The notes under the pieces were generated by a model that did no database searches, was not told the origin of the DNA, and saw only the letters and a list, made by a program, of their open reading frames with translations. DNA of 64,000 nt from the NCBI GenBank assembly GCA_013289715.1, contig JABCZJ010000010.1, positions 124,001 to 188,000 on the forward strand. The letters are read 5' to 3'. The first letter of the stretch is position 1; each line of letters begins with the position of its first letter. Origin of the DNA: Acidobacteriota bacterium (GTDB lineage Bacteria > Acidobacteriota > Terriglobia > Acidiferrales > UBA7541). Shown here one piece after another: positions 18,015 through 27,304 of this stretch. A program made the position numbers and the translations under genes.

Positions 18015-19250
18015 TTACACCTGCGCTTGCAGGATTTCTCCTGGAAGCTGGCCGATGCGTGATTTGGTGTTGGACTGAAAACGTTCCAGCGCGCTTTGCA
18101 CCGCGGGAGGTTGCTTCTCTCCCGGGTCGCCTTCCGCGCGCATGCGCTCCATCTTGATGCCCAGAGTGCGTTCCAGGGCCATCAGCTCGGAGCGCTGCTC
18201 GCGGCCGAAAAGCGTGGAAGCTACGCCGTGTCCGCCCGCGCGTCCGGTACGTCCGACGCGGTGGATGAAGTTCTCGGCGATGTCTGGCAAGTCGTAGTTA
18301 ATCACGTGCGCGATGTCCTGCACGTGAATCCCGCGCGAAGCCAGGTCGGTCGCCACCAGGACGCGGATGCGTCCCTGCTGGAATCCGGTCAAGGCCGCAG
18401 TGCGCTGCGATTGTGTGCGCCCACCGTGAATCGTGGATGCCGCGAATCCATCGCGACTCAGCGTAATCGACAAGCGCTCGGCTCCGCGCTTGGTACGCGT
18501 GAAGATGAGGCAGCGGCCGGTTTCCTTGGCGAGCAAACGATGCAACAGCGGCAGCTTGCGATCGCTTGCAACCTCGAAAGCCTGTACGCGGACATTCTCG
18601 GACGGCTTCAGCACGGACCCGAATGCCAGTCGCACCGGGTTCCGCATGTAATCCTTCACGAGATGCACGACGGACGCTTCCAGCGTCGCGGAAAAGCACA
18701 GCGTCTGCCGTTCTTTGGGCAGCACGGATGCGATTCTGCGGATCGCGGGAAGAAATCCCATGTCCAGCATGCGGTCGGCTTCGTCGAGAATCAGCACGCG
18801 CAGATCGCGGAAATGCACGAGCTTGCGCGAGAGGAAATCTTCCAATCGTCCGGGAGTCGCGACGACCAGCCGCGCGCCTTTGCGCAAGTTGGTGAGCTGC
18901 AGCCCTTCGGACAATCCGCCGACGACCAGCGCCGCAGGACCGAGCAGTTTGCCGCGCAACGCGTTGTACTGCTCGACGACTTGCATCGCGAGTTCGCGCG
19001 TAGGAACGAGCGCGAGCGCCGCGATTCCCGGCGTCTTTTCCAGCAGCATGCGCTCCATCACTGGAATCAAGAACGCGAGCGTCTTGCCGGTACCGGTCTG
19101 CGCGGTAGCCAGTACATCTTTCCCCGCCAGAGCCTGCGGAATTGCCGCCGTCTGCACTGGAGTGGGAATCGAGAACTTGGCGAATGCCAGCCGCTCTTTG
19201 GTATAGGCGGAGATCGCCATTTGTGAAAATGTTTCGGTAATACTATCCAT
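18015..19250 (-). CDS. DEAD-box ATP-dependent RNA helicase (RhlE-like)
   Basis: A 411-aa cytoplasmic helicase. ATG 19250 starts MDSITETFSQM; the frame extends 19 codons further upstream without family-like sequence. All core motifs are present: a Q motif (FSIPTPVQTAAIP), Walker A ATAQTGTGKT, PTRELAM, TPGR, DEAD in LILDEADRMLDMGF, SAT, then in the second domain IFTRTKRGAERL, ATDLASRGI and HRVGRTGRAGG. The C-terminal tail is short, so it resembles minimal RhlE-type helicases rather than DeaD/CsdA. It probably remodels structured RNA in ribosome assembly or decay. The 466-base gap upstream could hold a long leader, as is common for cold-induced helicases. Confidence 0.9.
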   Translation of the reverse strand: MDSITETFSQMAISAYTKERLAFAKFSIPTPVQTAAIPQALAGKDVLATAQTGTGKTLAFLIPVMERMLLEKTPGIAALALVPTRELAMQVVEQYNALRGKLLGPAALVVGGLSEGLQLTNLRKGARLVVATPGRLEDFLSRKLVHFRDLRVLILDEADRMLDMGFLPAIRRIASVLPKERQTLCFSATLEASVVHLVKDYMRNPVRLAFGSVLKPSENVRVQAFEVASDRKLPLLHRLLAKETGRCLIFTRTKRGAERLSITLSRDGFAASTIHGGRTQSQRTAALTGFQQGRIRVLVATDLASRGIHVQDIAHVINYDLPDIAENFIHRVGRTGRAGGHGVASTLFGREQRSELMALERTLGIKMERMRAEGDPGEKQPPAVQSALERFQSNTKSRIGQLPGEILQAQV

Positions 19251-19716
19251 CTGGATGTTGCCTTCTATCTGGCGGAAGCCGTCGCGGCGCGCACACACGT
19301 ACTGCACAGATCGGGTGCGGGCACTGCAAACTGGTCTTGCCAGTCTTTGTTTTAAATTACGCTGAAGACTTACGGAGAGAACTGAAGGGCGGGTAATCTC
19401 AGATCAACTGCTCACCAGAGGCCGCACAACACAACCGAGGTATTAAGCGCAAAAGAAGAATACCACAGTTGCGGAGAAAGTGCACGGAAAAAGCGACAAA
19501 TCGCGTTTTCCTTAGCGCAAGCGTCTATATAGTCAACAGCATAGCACCGCATGAAACCAGCGTCAGGATACAAGTTTCCGGGCGAGATTGGTGGATGCGG
19601 GCTAATGAGACGACCGTAAGCAGCGCAAGAATACGCCGCGATCCGCGCGCGATCACGGCGCGCATCGAAAGCCATGGACGTTGCCGCTTTTTGATCTCTC
19701 TGATTGAAGAGGTAGA
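19251..19716 (+). other. Divergent intergenic region of 466 bases
   Basis: Lies between the divergent helicase and cytochrome c/sorbosone dehydrogenase genes, so promoters for both should be here. I found no consensus sigma-70 or sigma-54 pair on either strand and no reading frame worth calling. AAGAGG (19707-19712) before the rightward gene is its likely ribosome site. Confidence 0.5.
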
Positions 19717-21486
19717 ATGATGCGCGTTGGGACAGCCGCAAGAAGAGTCAGACCTCGGAAATGTGAGTCGATCAACCCTTGGGAGGGCACCTTGGACGCC
19801 GCCAGTAGCGCAAGCTGGAAGAGCAGCAAATCCGCATTTTTCGTATCCCTATCGGTATTTCTATTCGTAGCGATCGGTGCGTGTTTGCCGATCAAAGCCC
19901 AGACCGCTTCTTTCCACAACGCGCCCGCGACCGCCGAACAAACCAAGAACCCTTACGCCGGGAAGCACGCGGCGGCGCAGGCTGGGGCGAATTTGTTCGC
20001 GCGCCATTGCGCTTCGTGCCACGGACCGAGCGGCGGAGGCACCGGCAATATCCCGGCGCTAGCCAAAGGACCTACACAGAGCGCGGCTGACGGCGCAATT
20101 TTCTGGTTCATTACGCAGGGCGATCCGAACAATGGAATGCCATCATGGTCAAGTTTGCAGGAGCAGCAGCGCTGGCAAATCATTACGTATCTGAAAGCGC
20201 TGGGCGGCACGAATCCACCATTGCCGAAGGCTAAAATCGGCGCGGCGCCCGCCAGCAGCAGCGCGGATACTGCAGCGCCTCCGAACGCTCCGTTTACGGA
20301 CTATCGTTTGGAAAACCCCGGCACCGTTCGCAAAATCACGGTGCAGGATTTGCCGCAACCTTTTGCGACGAAATCGGCCAACAATGGCCCGAAAGTGATG
20401 GCGCGCCCGAACGATGCATGGCCGAAAACTCTTCCGGGCTTCTCGGTTCAGCAATATGCAAGCGGGCTGAATAATCCGCGGCTGATCGTCACGGCACCGA
20501 ACGGCGATTTCTTCGTCGCTGAGAGCGAGCCGGGAGACGTGAAGGTTTTTCGCGGCATCATCGGCGATGCCAAGCCGCAACAGGTGGAAACGTTCGCGAT
20601 GGGCTTGAAGCGGCCGTACGGAATTGCATTTTATCCGCCGGGCCCCGATCCGCAGTGGGTTTACATCGGCACGGTCGGCGCGGTCGTGCGCTTTCCCTAT
20701 CAGAACGGCGATCTGAAGGCGCGCGGCCCGCAGCAGCACATCGTGGACGTTCCGGACGGCGGAGGACATTGGACGCGCTCGGTGCAATTCACCGCGGACG
20801 GAAAGAAAATGCTGGTCGCGGTGGGATCGGGTTCAAACGTGGATGATCCGGACACAACGCCCGGGGAAAAAAATCGCGCCGACATATTGGAATTCGATCC
20901 GGACGGCAGCGAAATGAGCGTCTACGCCTACGGCATACGCAACGCAGGCGGAGGCATCGCGTTCAATCCCGCGACTGGCGAGCTGTGGTGCTCCGTGAAC
21001 GAGCGCGACGGACTGGGCGACAATCTGGTGCCGGACTACATCACGCACGTGCAGAAGGGCGGATTCTACGGCTGGCCGTGGTGGTACATGGGCGGAAACC
21101 AGGATCCGCGGCACGTGGGAAAGCATCCGGAGCTGAAGGATAAGGTGATCACTCCGGATGTGCTCTTGCAACCGCACAATGCTTCGCTGGAGATCGCCTT
21201 CTATGAAGGCAAGCAATTCCCGGCGGAATATAAGGGCGATATTTTTGCTTCGGAGCACGGATCGTGGAACAAATCGTCGCGCGCCGGCTACGAAGTGATT
21301 CGCGTGCCGTTGCACCAGACCGGCCACGCCAGCGGAGAGTACGAGGACTTCGTTACCGGGTTCGTGCTTCCCAACGGAAACGTCTGGGGCCGTCCGGTGG
21401 GGATCACCGTGGCGCCGGATGGATCCTTGCTCGTCACTGACGACGGGTCGAACAGTATCTGGCGAGTCGTGTACACCGGAAAATAA
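19717..21486 (+). CDS. Cytochrome c / sorbosone dehydrogenase-like fusion protein
   Basis: A 589-aa exported redox enzyme. The start is ATG 19717 or 19720 (AAGAGG upstream). A long basic N-region precedes a hydrophobic signal segment (residues 40-58, cleavage near KAQ). Residues 75-165 form a class I cytochrome c with heme site CASCH (98-102) and an axial methionine in NGMPSW (Met141). The remaining 390 residues are a six-bladed propeller of the sorbosone/glucose dehydrogenase type, with LNNPRLIVTAPNGDFFVAE, GLKRPYGIAFYP, YGIRNAGGGIAFNP, GGFYGWPWWYMG and ASEHGSWNKSSR. It likely oxidises a sugar or alcohol in the periplasm, perhaps with PQQ, and passes electrons to its own heme. Confidence 0.85.
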   Translation: MMRVGTAARRVRPRKCESINPWEGTLDAASSASWKSSKSAFFVSLSVFLFVAIGACLPIKAQTASFHNAPATAEQTKNPYAGKHAAAQAGANLFARHCASCHGPSGGGTGNIPALAKGPTQSAADGAIFWFITQGDPNNGMPSWSSLQEQQRWQIITYLKALGGTNPPLPKAKIGAAPASSSADTAAPPNAPFTDYRLENPGTVRKITVQDLPQPFATKSANNGPKVMARPNDAWPKTLPGFSVQQYASGLNNPRLIVTAPNGDFFVAESEPGDVKVFRGIIGDAKPQQVETFAMGLKRPYGIAFYPPGPDPQWVYIGTVGAVVRFPYQNGDLKARGPQQHIVDVPDGGGHWTRSVQFTADGKKMLVAVGSGSNVDDPDTTPGEKNRADILEFDPDGSEMSVYAYGIRNAGGGIAFNPATGELWCSVNERDGLGDNLVPDYITHVQKGGFYGWPWWYMGGNQDPRHVGKHPELKDKVITPDVLLQPHNASLEIAFYEGKQFPAEYKGDIFASEHGSWNKSSRAGYEVIRVPLHQTGHASGEYEDFVTGFVLPNGNVWGRPVGITVAPDGSLLVTDDGSNSIWRVVYTGK

Positions 21487-21498
21487 TCTTTCGCGCGT

Positions 21499-21531
21499 GA
21501 CGGCGCTGCGCGACTCTGGCGCAGCGCCGTC
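21499..21531 (+). terminator. Terminator-like hairpin between converging genes
   Basis: Perfect 13-base stem (GACGGCGCTGCGC and its complement) with a 7-base loop, starting 12 bases after the dehydrogenase stop. The T-tract is weak (TGCGTTTC), so it may act as a bidirectional end for this gene and the converging Spy-like gene, or need Rho. Confidence 0.6.
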
Positions 21532-21573
21532 TGCGTTTCATCATAAGCGTGCGCGACTCCCGATTCGGTTTAC

Positions 21574-22236
21574 CTAGTCGTTTGCTTGCGGCTTGCCTTG
21601 CGGATCAGGCCCCGCGGCCGGACCGCGAGAGCCGCTGCGTCCTCCGCCTTGCCGGTCCGCACGACCCGGACCGCCGCCGCGCTGCCAGCGATCACTCATC
21701 ACTTGCCGCAGCTTGTCCCGTTGTGCAGGAGTGATTGCGTCGCGCGTGCTCAATCGATAATCAATCGAGGATTTCTGCAGGGATAATTGCGCAGCGCTGA
21801 TTTCCTGCAGCTTGGCGTTGATCGCGGCGCGATCCGGCTTGTCGGCGGCGAGCAGGTCCTTCAAGTCAATTCGCTTCACGTCAAGATCGGCGCGTCCGCG
21901 AATTTCCGTCTTGCGGAAGTCTAGCTCCTGCTTGCGAATTGTGGCGGCCTGTTCGTCCGTGATGCCCACTTGCTGACGGATCGATGGATCGTTCAGGAGG
22001 CGCGCGAAACCGAAATGCCGCCCACCTCTGCGCCCGTCACGGCCGAACCCGCCGCGGCGATGGCGCCACCGGCCTTGATTCTCGCCTGATCCCATTCCGC
22101 CGCGGTGTGAAGCGAAGCCGTCCCGCGCTGCTTGGTGTCCGGCAGGCGGATCCTGCGGGCCATCCTGCGCCAATAGCGGCGAGCAGCTAAGCACCAGCGC
22201 CAGCGCCGCCAAAGCTGCCTTTGCATAAGTTCCCAT
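21574..22236 (-). CDS. Spy/CpxP-like periplasmic LTXXQ-family protein
   Basis: A 220-aa exported protein. ATG 22236 has AGGGAGA 8 bases upstream and a clear signal peptide (residues 1-23, cleavage after LLA). A Gly/Arg/His-rich stretch (residues 40-75) precedes a helical core: LLNDPSIRQQVGITDEQAAT, RKTEIRGRADLDVKRIDLKD, and DAITPAQRDKLRQVM, the last being the LTxxQ-type motif shared by Spy, CpxP and metal-stress proteins. Such proteins act as periplasmic chaperones or metal sensors. The C-terminal 40 residues are again Gly/Arg-rich and probably disordered. Confidence 0.75.
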   Translation of the reverse strand: MGTYAKAALAALALVLSCSPLLAQDGPQDPPAGHQAARDGFASHRGGMGSGENQGRWRHRRGGFGRDGRRGGRHFGFARLLNDPSIRQQVGITDEQAATIRKQELDFRKTEIRGRADLDVKRIDLKDLLAADKPDRAAINAKLQEISAAQLSLQKSSIDYRLSTRDAITPAQRDKLRQVMSDRWQRGGGPGRADRQGGGRSGSRGPAAGPDPQGKPQAND

Positions 22237-22807
22237 GATCTGTTCTCCCTAACGTCTGATTTTCAGTTGCCCTCTAGAGTTCCGCACAGGCGGCAGAAAA
22301 GTTCCCGAAACGCGCGACGCTAACGCGTGTACCGAATTTTGTTTCATCGGCACCTCGCAGTATCGACCTGGCACTCCGTCCTGATCTACCTCCCGGGAGA
22401 AAGTGCACGCTCGCCTGCGGCCCGCAAGAGCCCGAGCTGCAAAAAAACGAAGAGCGGCCACCCGCGTCAGGATTCTGGATCCCGCCTGCGTCTAAACGCG
22501 CACCCTCGCCTGCGTCGAGACTGCGGCACCCGGCAATGCAAAGAATTTCGTTTGGGTGGTGTGGAAGGGTGTGACACCCGCCTCCTTTCTTCCGAACCTT
22601 GGTCGTTTACGCTCCCAAGTCTACTCGGAGGAAGGAGCCGACAACGTCATCGAATCAGCCGGCTGCAGCAACAATCCGCCGCAAAGCCCAACGACGCGCC
22701 ACGGCGGTATCAAGTATGACACTTCCGTCCGGTATAGACCCCGGGCGGGGCATGCCCGTATTAAGATTTCCTAATCGCGGTGACCGTTACCCCATCCGTT
22801 CGGCGCT
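22237..22807 (+). other. Intergenic region of 571 bases holding a 44-base dispersed repeat
   Basis: Between the divergent Spy-like and diguanylate cyclase genes. Open frames here (for example 22327-22719) lack a ribosome site and have low-complexity Arg-rich translations, so I do not call them. The repeat at 22500-22543 is the only structured element recognised. Confidence 0.5.
22500..22543 (+). repeat. 44-base dispersed repeat, copy 1
   Basis: Begins GCACCCTCGCCTGCG and ends CAATGCAAAG. It matches the reverse complement of 27016-27059 at 39 of 44 positions, counted by eye, with weaker similarity for about 20 bases past the CAAAG end. It is noncoding and resembles a small interspersed (REP-like) element. 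The copies are in opposite orientation. Confidence 0.7.
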
Positions 22808-25294
22808 TTGTGGACATCGAGACGTCAGTTGCCATCTGAAACCGATCAGAAACCCGATCACGCCGGGAGAATCTCTAGCCGGACCCGACAGAAGCTGGCG
22901 GCGTTTGGGAGACCCGTCAGGGTTCGTCATGCTGTGCTGGTTGTCTGTTTTGTCGCACTTTACGTCCTGTTGAACAGGTCCGACATCTTAATGGAGACGC
23001 AGCTGGGTTTCACCCTATGGTATCCGGCCACCGGCTTAGCTCTTGCCCTGATGCTGGGTATCAGTCCCTCGTATGCCGTCCTGGTCTGTCTCGCCGGGAT
23101 TGCCTCCGGGGCGTTGATTTATCACGAGCCCCTGGCGTCATGGAGCGGATCTTTCGGGTCCATTGTGGGTGCAGCTATTTATGCCGGCGCATCAATCGCT
23201 CTGCGCGGCCCTTTGCGAATTGACACCGGCTTGAATCAACGTCGTGACGTGGTTCGATATGTCTTCGTTACGCTGACTGCCGCAGTCCTCGCCACCACCG
23301 TTGGCATTGCATGCTTGGTCGCGGACCACACGATTCCCTGGAATCAATTCTGGCGCGCGGCATTCAGTTGGTTCAGCGGCGATTCGATCGCGTTAGTGGC
23401 CGTGGCACCGTTCCTGCTCATCCATGTAATTCCCTGGGTTCGGCGGGAACTGTCGCCGTCTCCCGGCAAGAGTGTTACGGCAGGCGCGTTCTTTGAAAAA
23501 ATGCTGCCGAGGATAAGACTCGGTCGGGTCGTGGAGGCCGTCGGACAGGGAGTAAGCATTTTGGTTCTTCTCTGGGTGATGTTTGGACGTCCACTGGGCC
23601 GACTGCATCTTTTCTACCTGAGTTTCGTCCCCATCATCTGGATCGCCATGCGCCATGGAATCAAGCGCGTGGTCACCGGTCTGCTTGCCCTGAATTTCGG
23701 CATCGTCGTAGCTCTAAGAATATTTCCGCAGGAGCCGGCAGTATTGCCCACGGTCGGGATGCTGATGCTCGTCGTTTCCTTTACCGGCTTGCTCGTCGGA
23801 TCGGCGGTAAGCGAACGGCATCGCATGGGCACGGAGCTTCGCGAGCAAACCGACTACTTGAATTCGCTTATTGAAAACACCCCTTTGGGAATCGTCGCTC
23901 TCGACAAAGACGGACGCGTACAGCTTTGCAACGACGCCTTCGAACGCTTGTTTCAATTTGGCCGCAAAGATCTCATCGGAAAAGAGCTGGACCCGCTCAT
24001 TTCACCAATCGACGCCGCCTTGGGGGCCCGGGAATTCACGGCGCAACTCGCTTCCGGACAGCCCGTTCACGTATCCACGCGCCGCCTCCGCAAGGATGGA
24101 AAGCTGATTGACGTGGAGCTGAATGCCGTCTCCTTGCTCCAGGCTGGCGAAGTTCGGGGCGCTTACGCAATATATAAAGACATCTCGGATCAAGTCCGAG
24201 CGGCGGCACAGGCCGAGGAGCATGCCGCATCACTCAATCGATTGGTGGAAGAGCTCCGCCTGCAGACCAGTCAGATGACTTTGCTCAGCGAAATGGGAGA
24301 CTTGCTGCAATGCTGCGCGACAACCGAAGAAGCATACTCCGTGGTCGCCCAGTCCGTCAAAAAACTGTTTTGCGCTCCTATTTCCGGAATGTTGTACGCA
24401 TTCAAGTCCTCACGCAATGCGCTGGAGTCGGTAGCCATCTGGGGCGAGTCGCACTCGTCGGAGGCAGTCTTTGCTCCCGAGGTGTGCTGGGCTCTTCGGC
24501 GTGGACATCCCCACTGGAGTGGTGTTCCAAGCCAAGATATTTCATGCGCGCATATAAAGGACCCGGCTAAGGCAACACATCTGTGCGTGCCGATGGTAGG
24601 ACAAGGGGAGACCTTAGGTATCCTCTGTCTGGAGTTTCCGAACGCGGAGCAAGCGCACACAAAAGTTGCTGCTGGCGCTTCTCAGGAATCGCAGCAACGG
24701 CTCGCGACAACCGTGGCGGCCCAAGTGGCGCTTTCTCTGGCGAGCTTGCGATTGCGGGAGACTCTGCGCGACCAATCCATCCGCGATCCGCTGACTGGAT
24801 TGTTCAACCGCCGGTTCATGCAAGAATCCCTGGATCGCGAATTACAGCGAGCGAAGCGCAAAAAACGGCCGCTGGCCGTAGTCTTTATTGATCTCGACCA
24901 TTTCAAACGGTTCAACGATACATTTGGCCACGCTGCTGGAGATCTGATCCTGCGGACCATGGGGGAATTGTTCCTGCGCCATTTTCGCGGGGATGATGTA
25001 ATCTGCCGCTACGGCGGCGAAGAGTTTGCGATCATCTTGCCCGAATCATCCGCGAAAGACGCCGCTAAGCGCGCAAATCTACTGCGCATCGAGGCGAGTA
25101 AGATCTCGATGCGCCATCTGGGTCAGATCCTCGATGCGGTCACGCTATCCATCGGAGTTGCGGCGTTTCCCGAGCATGGTTCGACGACCGAACAGGTTCT
25201 GCGAATGGCAGACCAGTGTCTCTATCAATCCAAAACGGAAGGACGGGACCGCGTAACCGTAGCGCTACGGCAAAGACAGGAAGCGCGGAATTAG
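22808..25294 (+). CDS. MASE1-PAS-GAF-GGDEF membrane diguanylate cyclase
   Basis: An 828-aa sensor enzyme that would make c-di-GMP from two GTP. Domains in order: a MASE1-type membrane sensor with 8 or so helices (residues 40-335, including WYPATGLALALMLG), a PAS domain (345-460, LIENTPLGIVALDKDGRVQL), a GAF domain (about 485-650) and a GGDEF domain. The catalytic GGEEF is at 736-740, and the inhibitory RxxD site (RGDD, 727-730) is five residues before it, so product feedback is likely. The start is uncertain: TTG 22808 opens the frame but has no good ribosome site. Codon use looks less GC-biased than in flanking genes. Confidence 0.87.
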   Translation: MWTSRRQLPSETDQKPDHAGRISSRTRQKLAAFGRPVRVRHAVLVVCFVALYVLLNRSDILMETQLGFTLWYPATGLALALMLGISPSYAVLVCLAGIASGALIYHEPLASWSGSFGSIVGAAIYAGASIALRGPLRIDTGLNQRRDVVRYVFVTLTAAVLATTVGIACLVADHTIPWNQFWRAAFSWFSGDSIALVAVAPFLLIHVIPWVRRELSPSPGKSVTAGAFFEKMLPRIRLGRVVEAVGQGVSILVLLWVMFGRPLGRLHLFYLSFVPIIWIAMRHGIKRVVTGLLALNFGIVVALRIFPQEPAVLPTVGMLMLVVSFTGLLVGSAVSERHRMGTELREQTDYLNSLIENTPLGIVALDKDGRVQLCNDAFERLFQFGRKDLIGKELDPLISPIDAALGAREFTAQLASGQPVHVSTRRLRKDGKLIDVELNAVSLLQAGEVRGAYAIYKDISDQVRAAAQAEEHAASLNRLVEELRLQTSQMTLLSEMGDLLQCCATTEEAYSVVAQSVKKLFCAPISGMLYAFKSSRNALESVAIWGESHSSEAVFAPEVCWALRRGHPHWSGVPSQDISCAHIKDPAKATHLCVPMVGQGETLGILCLEFPNAEQAHTKVAAGASQESQQRLATTVAAQVALSLASLRLRETLRDQSIRDPLTGLFNRRFMQESLDRELQRAKRKKRPLAVVFIDLDHFKRFNDTFGHAAGDLILRTMGELFLRHFRGDDVICRYGGEEFAIILPESSAKDAAKRANLLRIEASKISMRHLGQILDAVTLSIGVAAFPEHGSTTEQVLRMADQCLYQSKTEGRDRVTVALRQRQEARN

Positions 25295-25523
25295 GTTCCA
25301 TTCGGGATTGCGATTCACACGCCCGAGTGGCTGCGAGCCTGGCGGGTGGCCAGGCCATTCACACCGCTGCGGAACCTGCGCCTTGGATTTTACCGGTGCC
25401 GCATCCCTTCGGTTTTTTGAGAGGTGCGGGTCTAGACGCAGCATCGCTCGGGCTTCTCGTGGAACTCCTGCCTCGGTTCGCGGTCGGCTCGGGGTGACCA
25501 CCCGCCGATTATGAACAGGCGGC

Positions 25524-25859
25524 TCAGGACGACAAGACTTTCGAGAGATTGGAAATCCGCAGTAGTTCCATCACGCGGGGCGTCATGTTAACGAATTCCA
25601 ATATGCACAAGCCCTGTTTGACTGCGGACATCTTCAATCCGATCAGGGCTCCCAGACCCGAACTATCCATATAGTTCAGATCGCCAAGGTCAATTACGGT
25701 GCGGCCCCCGGCGGAGAGCAGAGGCTTGACGATTTCTTTTAGTTCGGCGGCGTTCTCGCTTATCAGCCTGCCGTGACACTTCAGCACCGTAACTTTGTTA
25801 CCGTGCTCGTCCGCTGGTAAATTCTCGATTTCGTAACGGAAAGAGCCGTCCGCTCCCAT
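25524..25859 (-). CDS. STAS-domain anti-sigma factor antagonist
   Basis: A 111-aa cytoplasmic protein. I chose ATG 25859 because GGGAGG lies 7 bases upstream; the longer frame from 25892 has no ribosome site. The fold is a single STAS domain: VTVLKCHGRLISENAAELKE, then VIDLGDLNYMDSSGLGALIG, where the first Ser of DSSGLG is the residue phosphorylated in SpoIIAA/RsbV relatives, and a helical end (MELLRISNLSKVLSS). Such proteins release a sigma factor or other target by binding a kinase/anti-sigma factor. No kinase is adjacent, but an RsbU-like phosphatase at 56.9-58.1 kb could belong to the same switch. Confidence 0.83.
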   Translation of the reverse strand: MGADGSFRYEIENLPADEHGNKVTVLKCHGRLISENAAELKEIVKPLLSAGGRTVIDLGDLNYMDSSGLGALIGLKMSAVKQGLCILEFVNMTPRVMELLRISNLSKVLSS

Positions 25860-26046
25860 CGCTTTGCCTCCCATGCCCGAAACGGCTCGCATGGTATCAT
25901 CGGGCCATCTGGGCGCTATGTTAAAAACAGGTTACAGCCTCTGGGGCTGCCTTCGACTCACATCCACTGTGCATCGGGAGAGGGGCCTGCGCTCGCGGTA
26001 GTGGCTTCGGGGCACGCGTTGCGGGAGTCGCGCTCTGGGAACACTC

Positions 26047-26958
26047 ATGAAAATCTATGCCTGCACCTTCATAATTTTCAGCGGCTTCCTTGGGAACCAT
26101 GTCGCCAGCGCTCAGCTGCATAAACCAGGCACAGACCCAGCCGTCGCAAGCATCGCGCAGATGAAACCGTCGGTCGTACAGATAAAATTCAAATCGGATG
26201 CAACGAAACCTGAATATCAAGAGGGAGTTGCCGGAACGGGCATTGTGGTGAGTGATGAGGGCTACGTTCTGACGGCCGCGCACGTTATCACCGAGACCGA
26301 GGCGGCATTGCGAGCCAGTAATGCGACCAAGGTCGAGTTTTTCGCCGGAATCTCAATTGACGCGATCGCAGGCCCAGGCGCCAACTCCCGAGGCAGTTTC
26401 GCCTACATACCCTGCACGATCAAAGACAGCGACCCGGCCCACGATATTGCGATCCTGCAACTCGCTCAAAGTCCATTTTCGGAAGCTTTTAGGCTGGGGA
26501 TAAAAACTGGCGACAAAGAGCCAAGGGTCACATTAGGCGTAGCGAAACTGGACCAAACTCTGCCGCCGGAGGGTCAGACAGTTTTAGTTTCAGGATATCC
26601 GTTGTCCATTCCAACGCTCGTGACCCAAAAGGGAATGATTGCGAGCCAGACCTTTCGCGTTGCGCAAACGCAACGCCCGAACGCGCCCGCCGGTTCTGTC
26701 CCTGCGGAAATCGAAGACGCAATCCTGTTCGACGCGGTCGTGAACCCCGGAATTAGCGGCGGCCCCGTTTATTTGCCCGGAGAGCATTCTGTCGTTGGTA
26801 TCTGCGACGCCTATGAGCCATCAGCGATTTTCGCGACGCAAAGACTCCAAACAGTGGTTCCCGCGGCGGCTCAAAATTCCGGGCTTGCGGTCGTGATTCC
26901 CATTCAGTACGCGATTGCCCTGCTCCAGAAAAATAAGATTGAGACAAAATTGCCGTGA
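26047..26958 (+). CDS. Secreted trypsin-like serine protease
   Basis: A 303-aa exported protein with a signal peptide (residues 1-22, cleavage near ASA). The chymotrypsin-fold triad is readable: His79 in VLTAAHV, Asp133 in AHDIAILQL and Ser237 in NPGISGGPV, where Ile replaces the usual Asn or Asp before the serine. There is no PDZ domain, so it is shorter than DegP/HtrA. It would cut proteins in the periplasm or outside the cell. It lies beside, and divergent from, the STAS gene, inside the segment bracketed by the 44-base repeats. Its base use is less GC-rich than that of the following housekeeping genes. Confidence 0.82.
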   Translation: MKIYACTFIIFSGFLGNHVASAQLHKPGTDPAVASIAQMKPSVVQIKFKSDATKPEYQEGVAGTGIVVSDEGYVLTAAHVITETEAALRASNATKVEFFAGISIDAIAGPGANSRGSFAYIPCTIKDSDPAHDIAILQLAQSPFSEAFRLGIKTGDKEPRVTLGVAKLDQTLPPEGQTVLVSGYPLSIPTLVTQKGMIASQTFRVAQTQRPNAPAGSVPAEIEDAILFDAVVNPGISGGPVYLPGEHSVVGICDAYEPSAIFATQRLQTVVPAAAQNSGLAVVIPIQYAIALLQKNKIETKLP

Positions 26959-27274
26959 CCGCGACCGTTGAACGTCGGCCGGTGGCTGAATCTTTCGCGT
27001 CATCCAAAGGAATGCCTTTGCATTGTCGGGCACCGCACTCTCGCCGCAGGCGAGGGTGCACGCCTTTGACTTTCGACCGATGACTCTTGGAACTTCGCTC
27101 CAGATCACTTCGTTCCCGTAAACCCCGCCGCGCGATCGACAACCCACCAACCCACCAGCGCCGTAGGCGCGGCATCACCTAGCCCGCAGCTTCGGGTAAC
27201 AAGACGGCGAGAGCGATGATGCCAGGAATTATTGCGAACGCGCAGAGGACCAGGATGGCGCCGCGTCTGGCGGT
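26959..27274 (+). other. Intergenic region between the protease and efp promoter
   Basis: No credible gene. It holds the second 44-base repeat and, at 27158-27170, a small hairpin GCGCC-GTA-GGCGC. A minus-strand frame ending at 27179 would give a short peptide with one hydrophobic segment, but it starts inside the efp promoter region and has no ribosome site. Confidence 0.5.
27016..27059 (-). repeat. 44-base dispersed repeat, copy 2 (inverted)
   Basis: Reverse complement of copy 1 at 22500-22543 with 5 differences in 44. In this copy the segment CTCGCC-GCA-GGCGAG is a perfect 6-base hairpin, which copy 1 has lost by one change. It starts 57 bases after the protease stop codon. Confidence 0.7.
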
Positions 27275-27304
27275 TTGACCGTGTGCGGCGCGGGCCGCTA
27301 TAAT
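27275..27304 (+). promoter_or_regulatory. Sigma-70 promoter for efp
   Basis: TTGACC (27275-27280), an 18-base spacer and an exact TATAAT (27299-27304). Transcription would begin near 27311, leaving a leader of about 175 bases before efp. Confidence 0.65.

Noticed and set aside
22327..22719. Plus-strand 130-aa frame across the 44-base repeat
   Set aside because: Arg-rich low-complexity translation, no ribosome site; the part with HPRLRRDCGTRQCK comes from the repeat itself, as does a similar minus-strand frame at 26753-27178.
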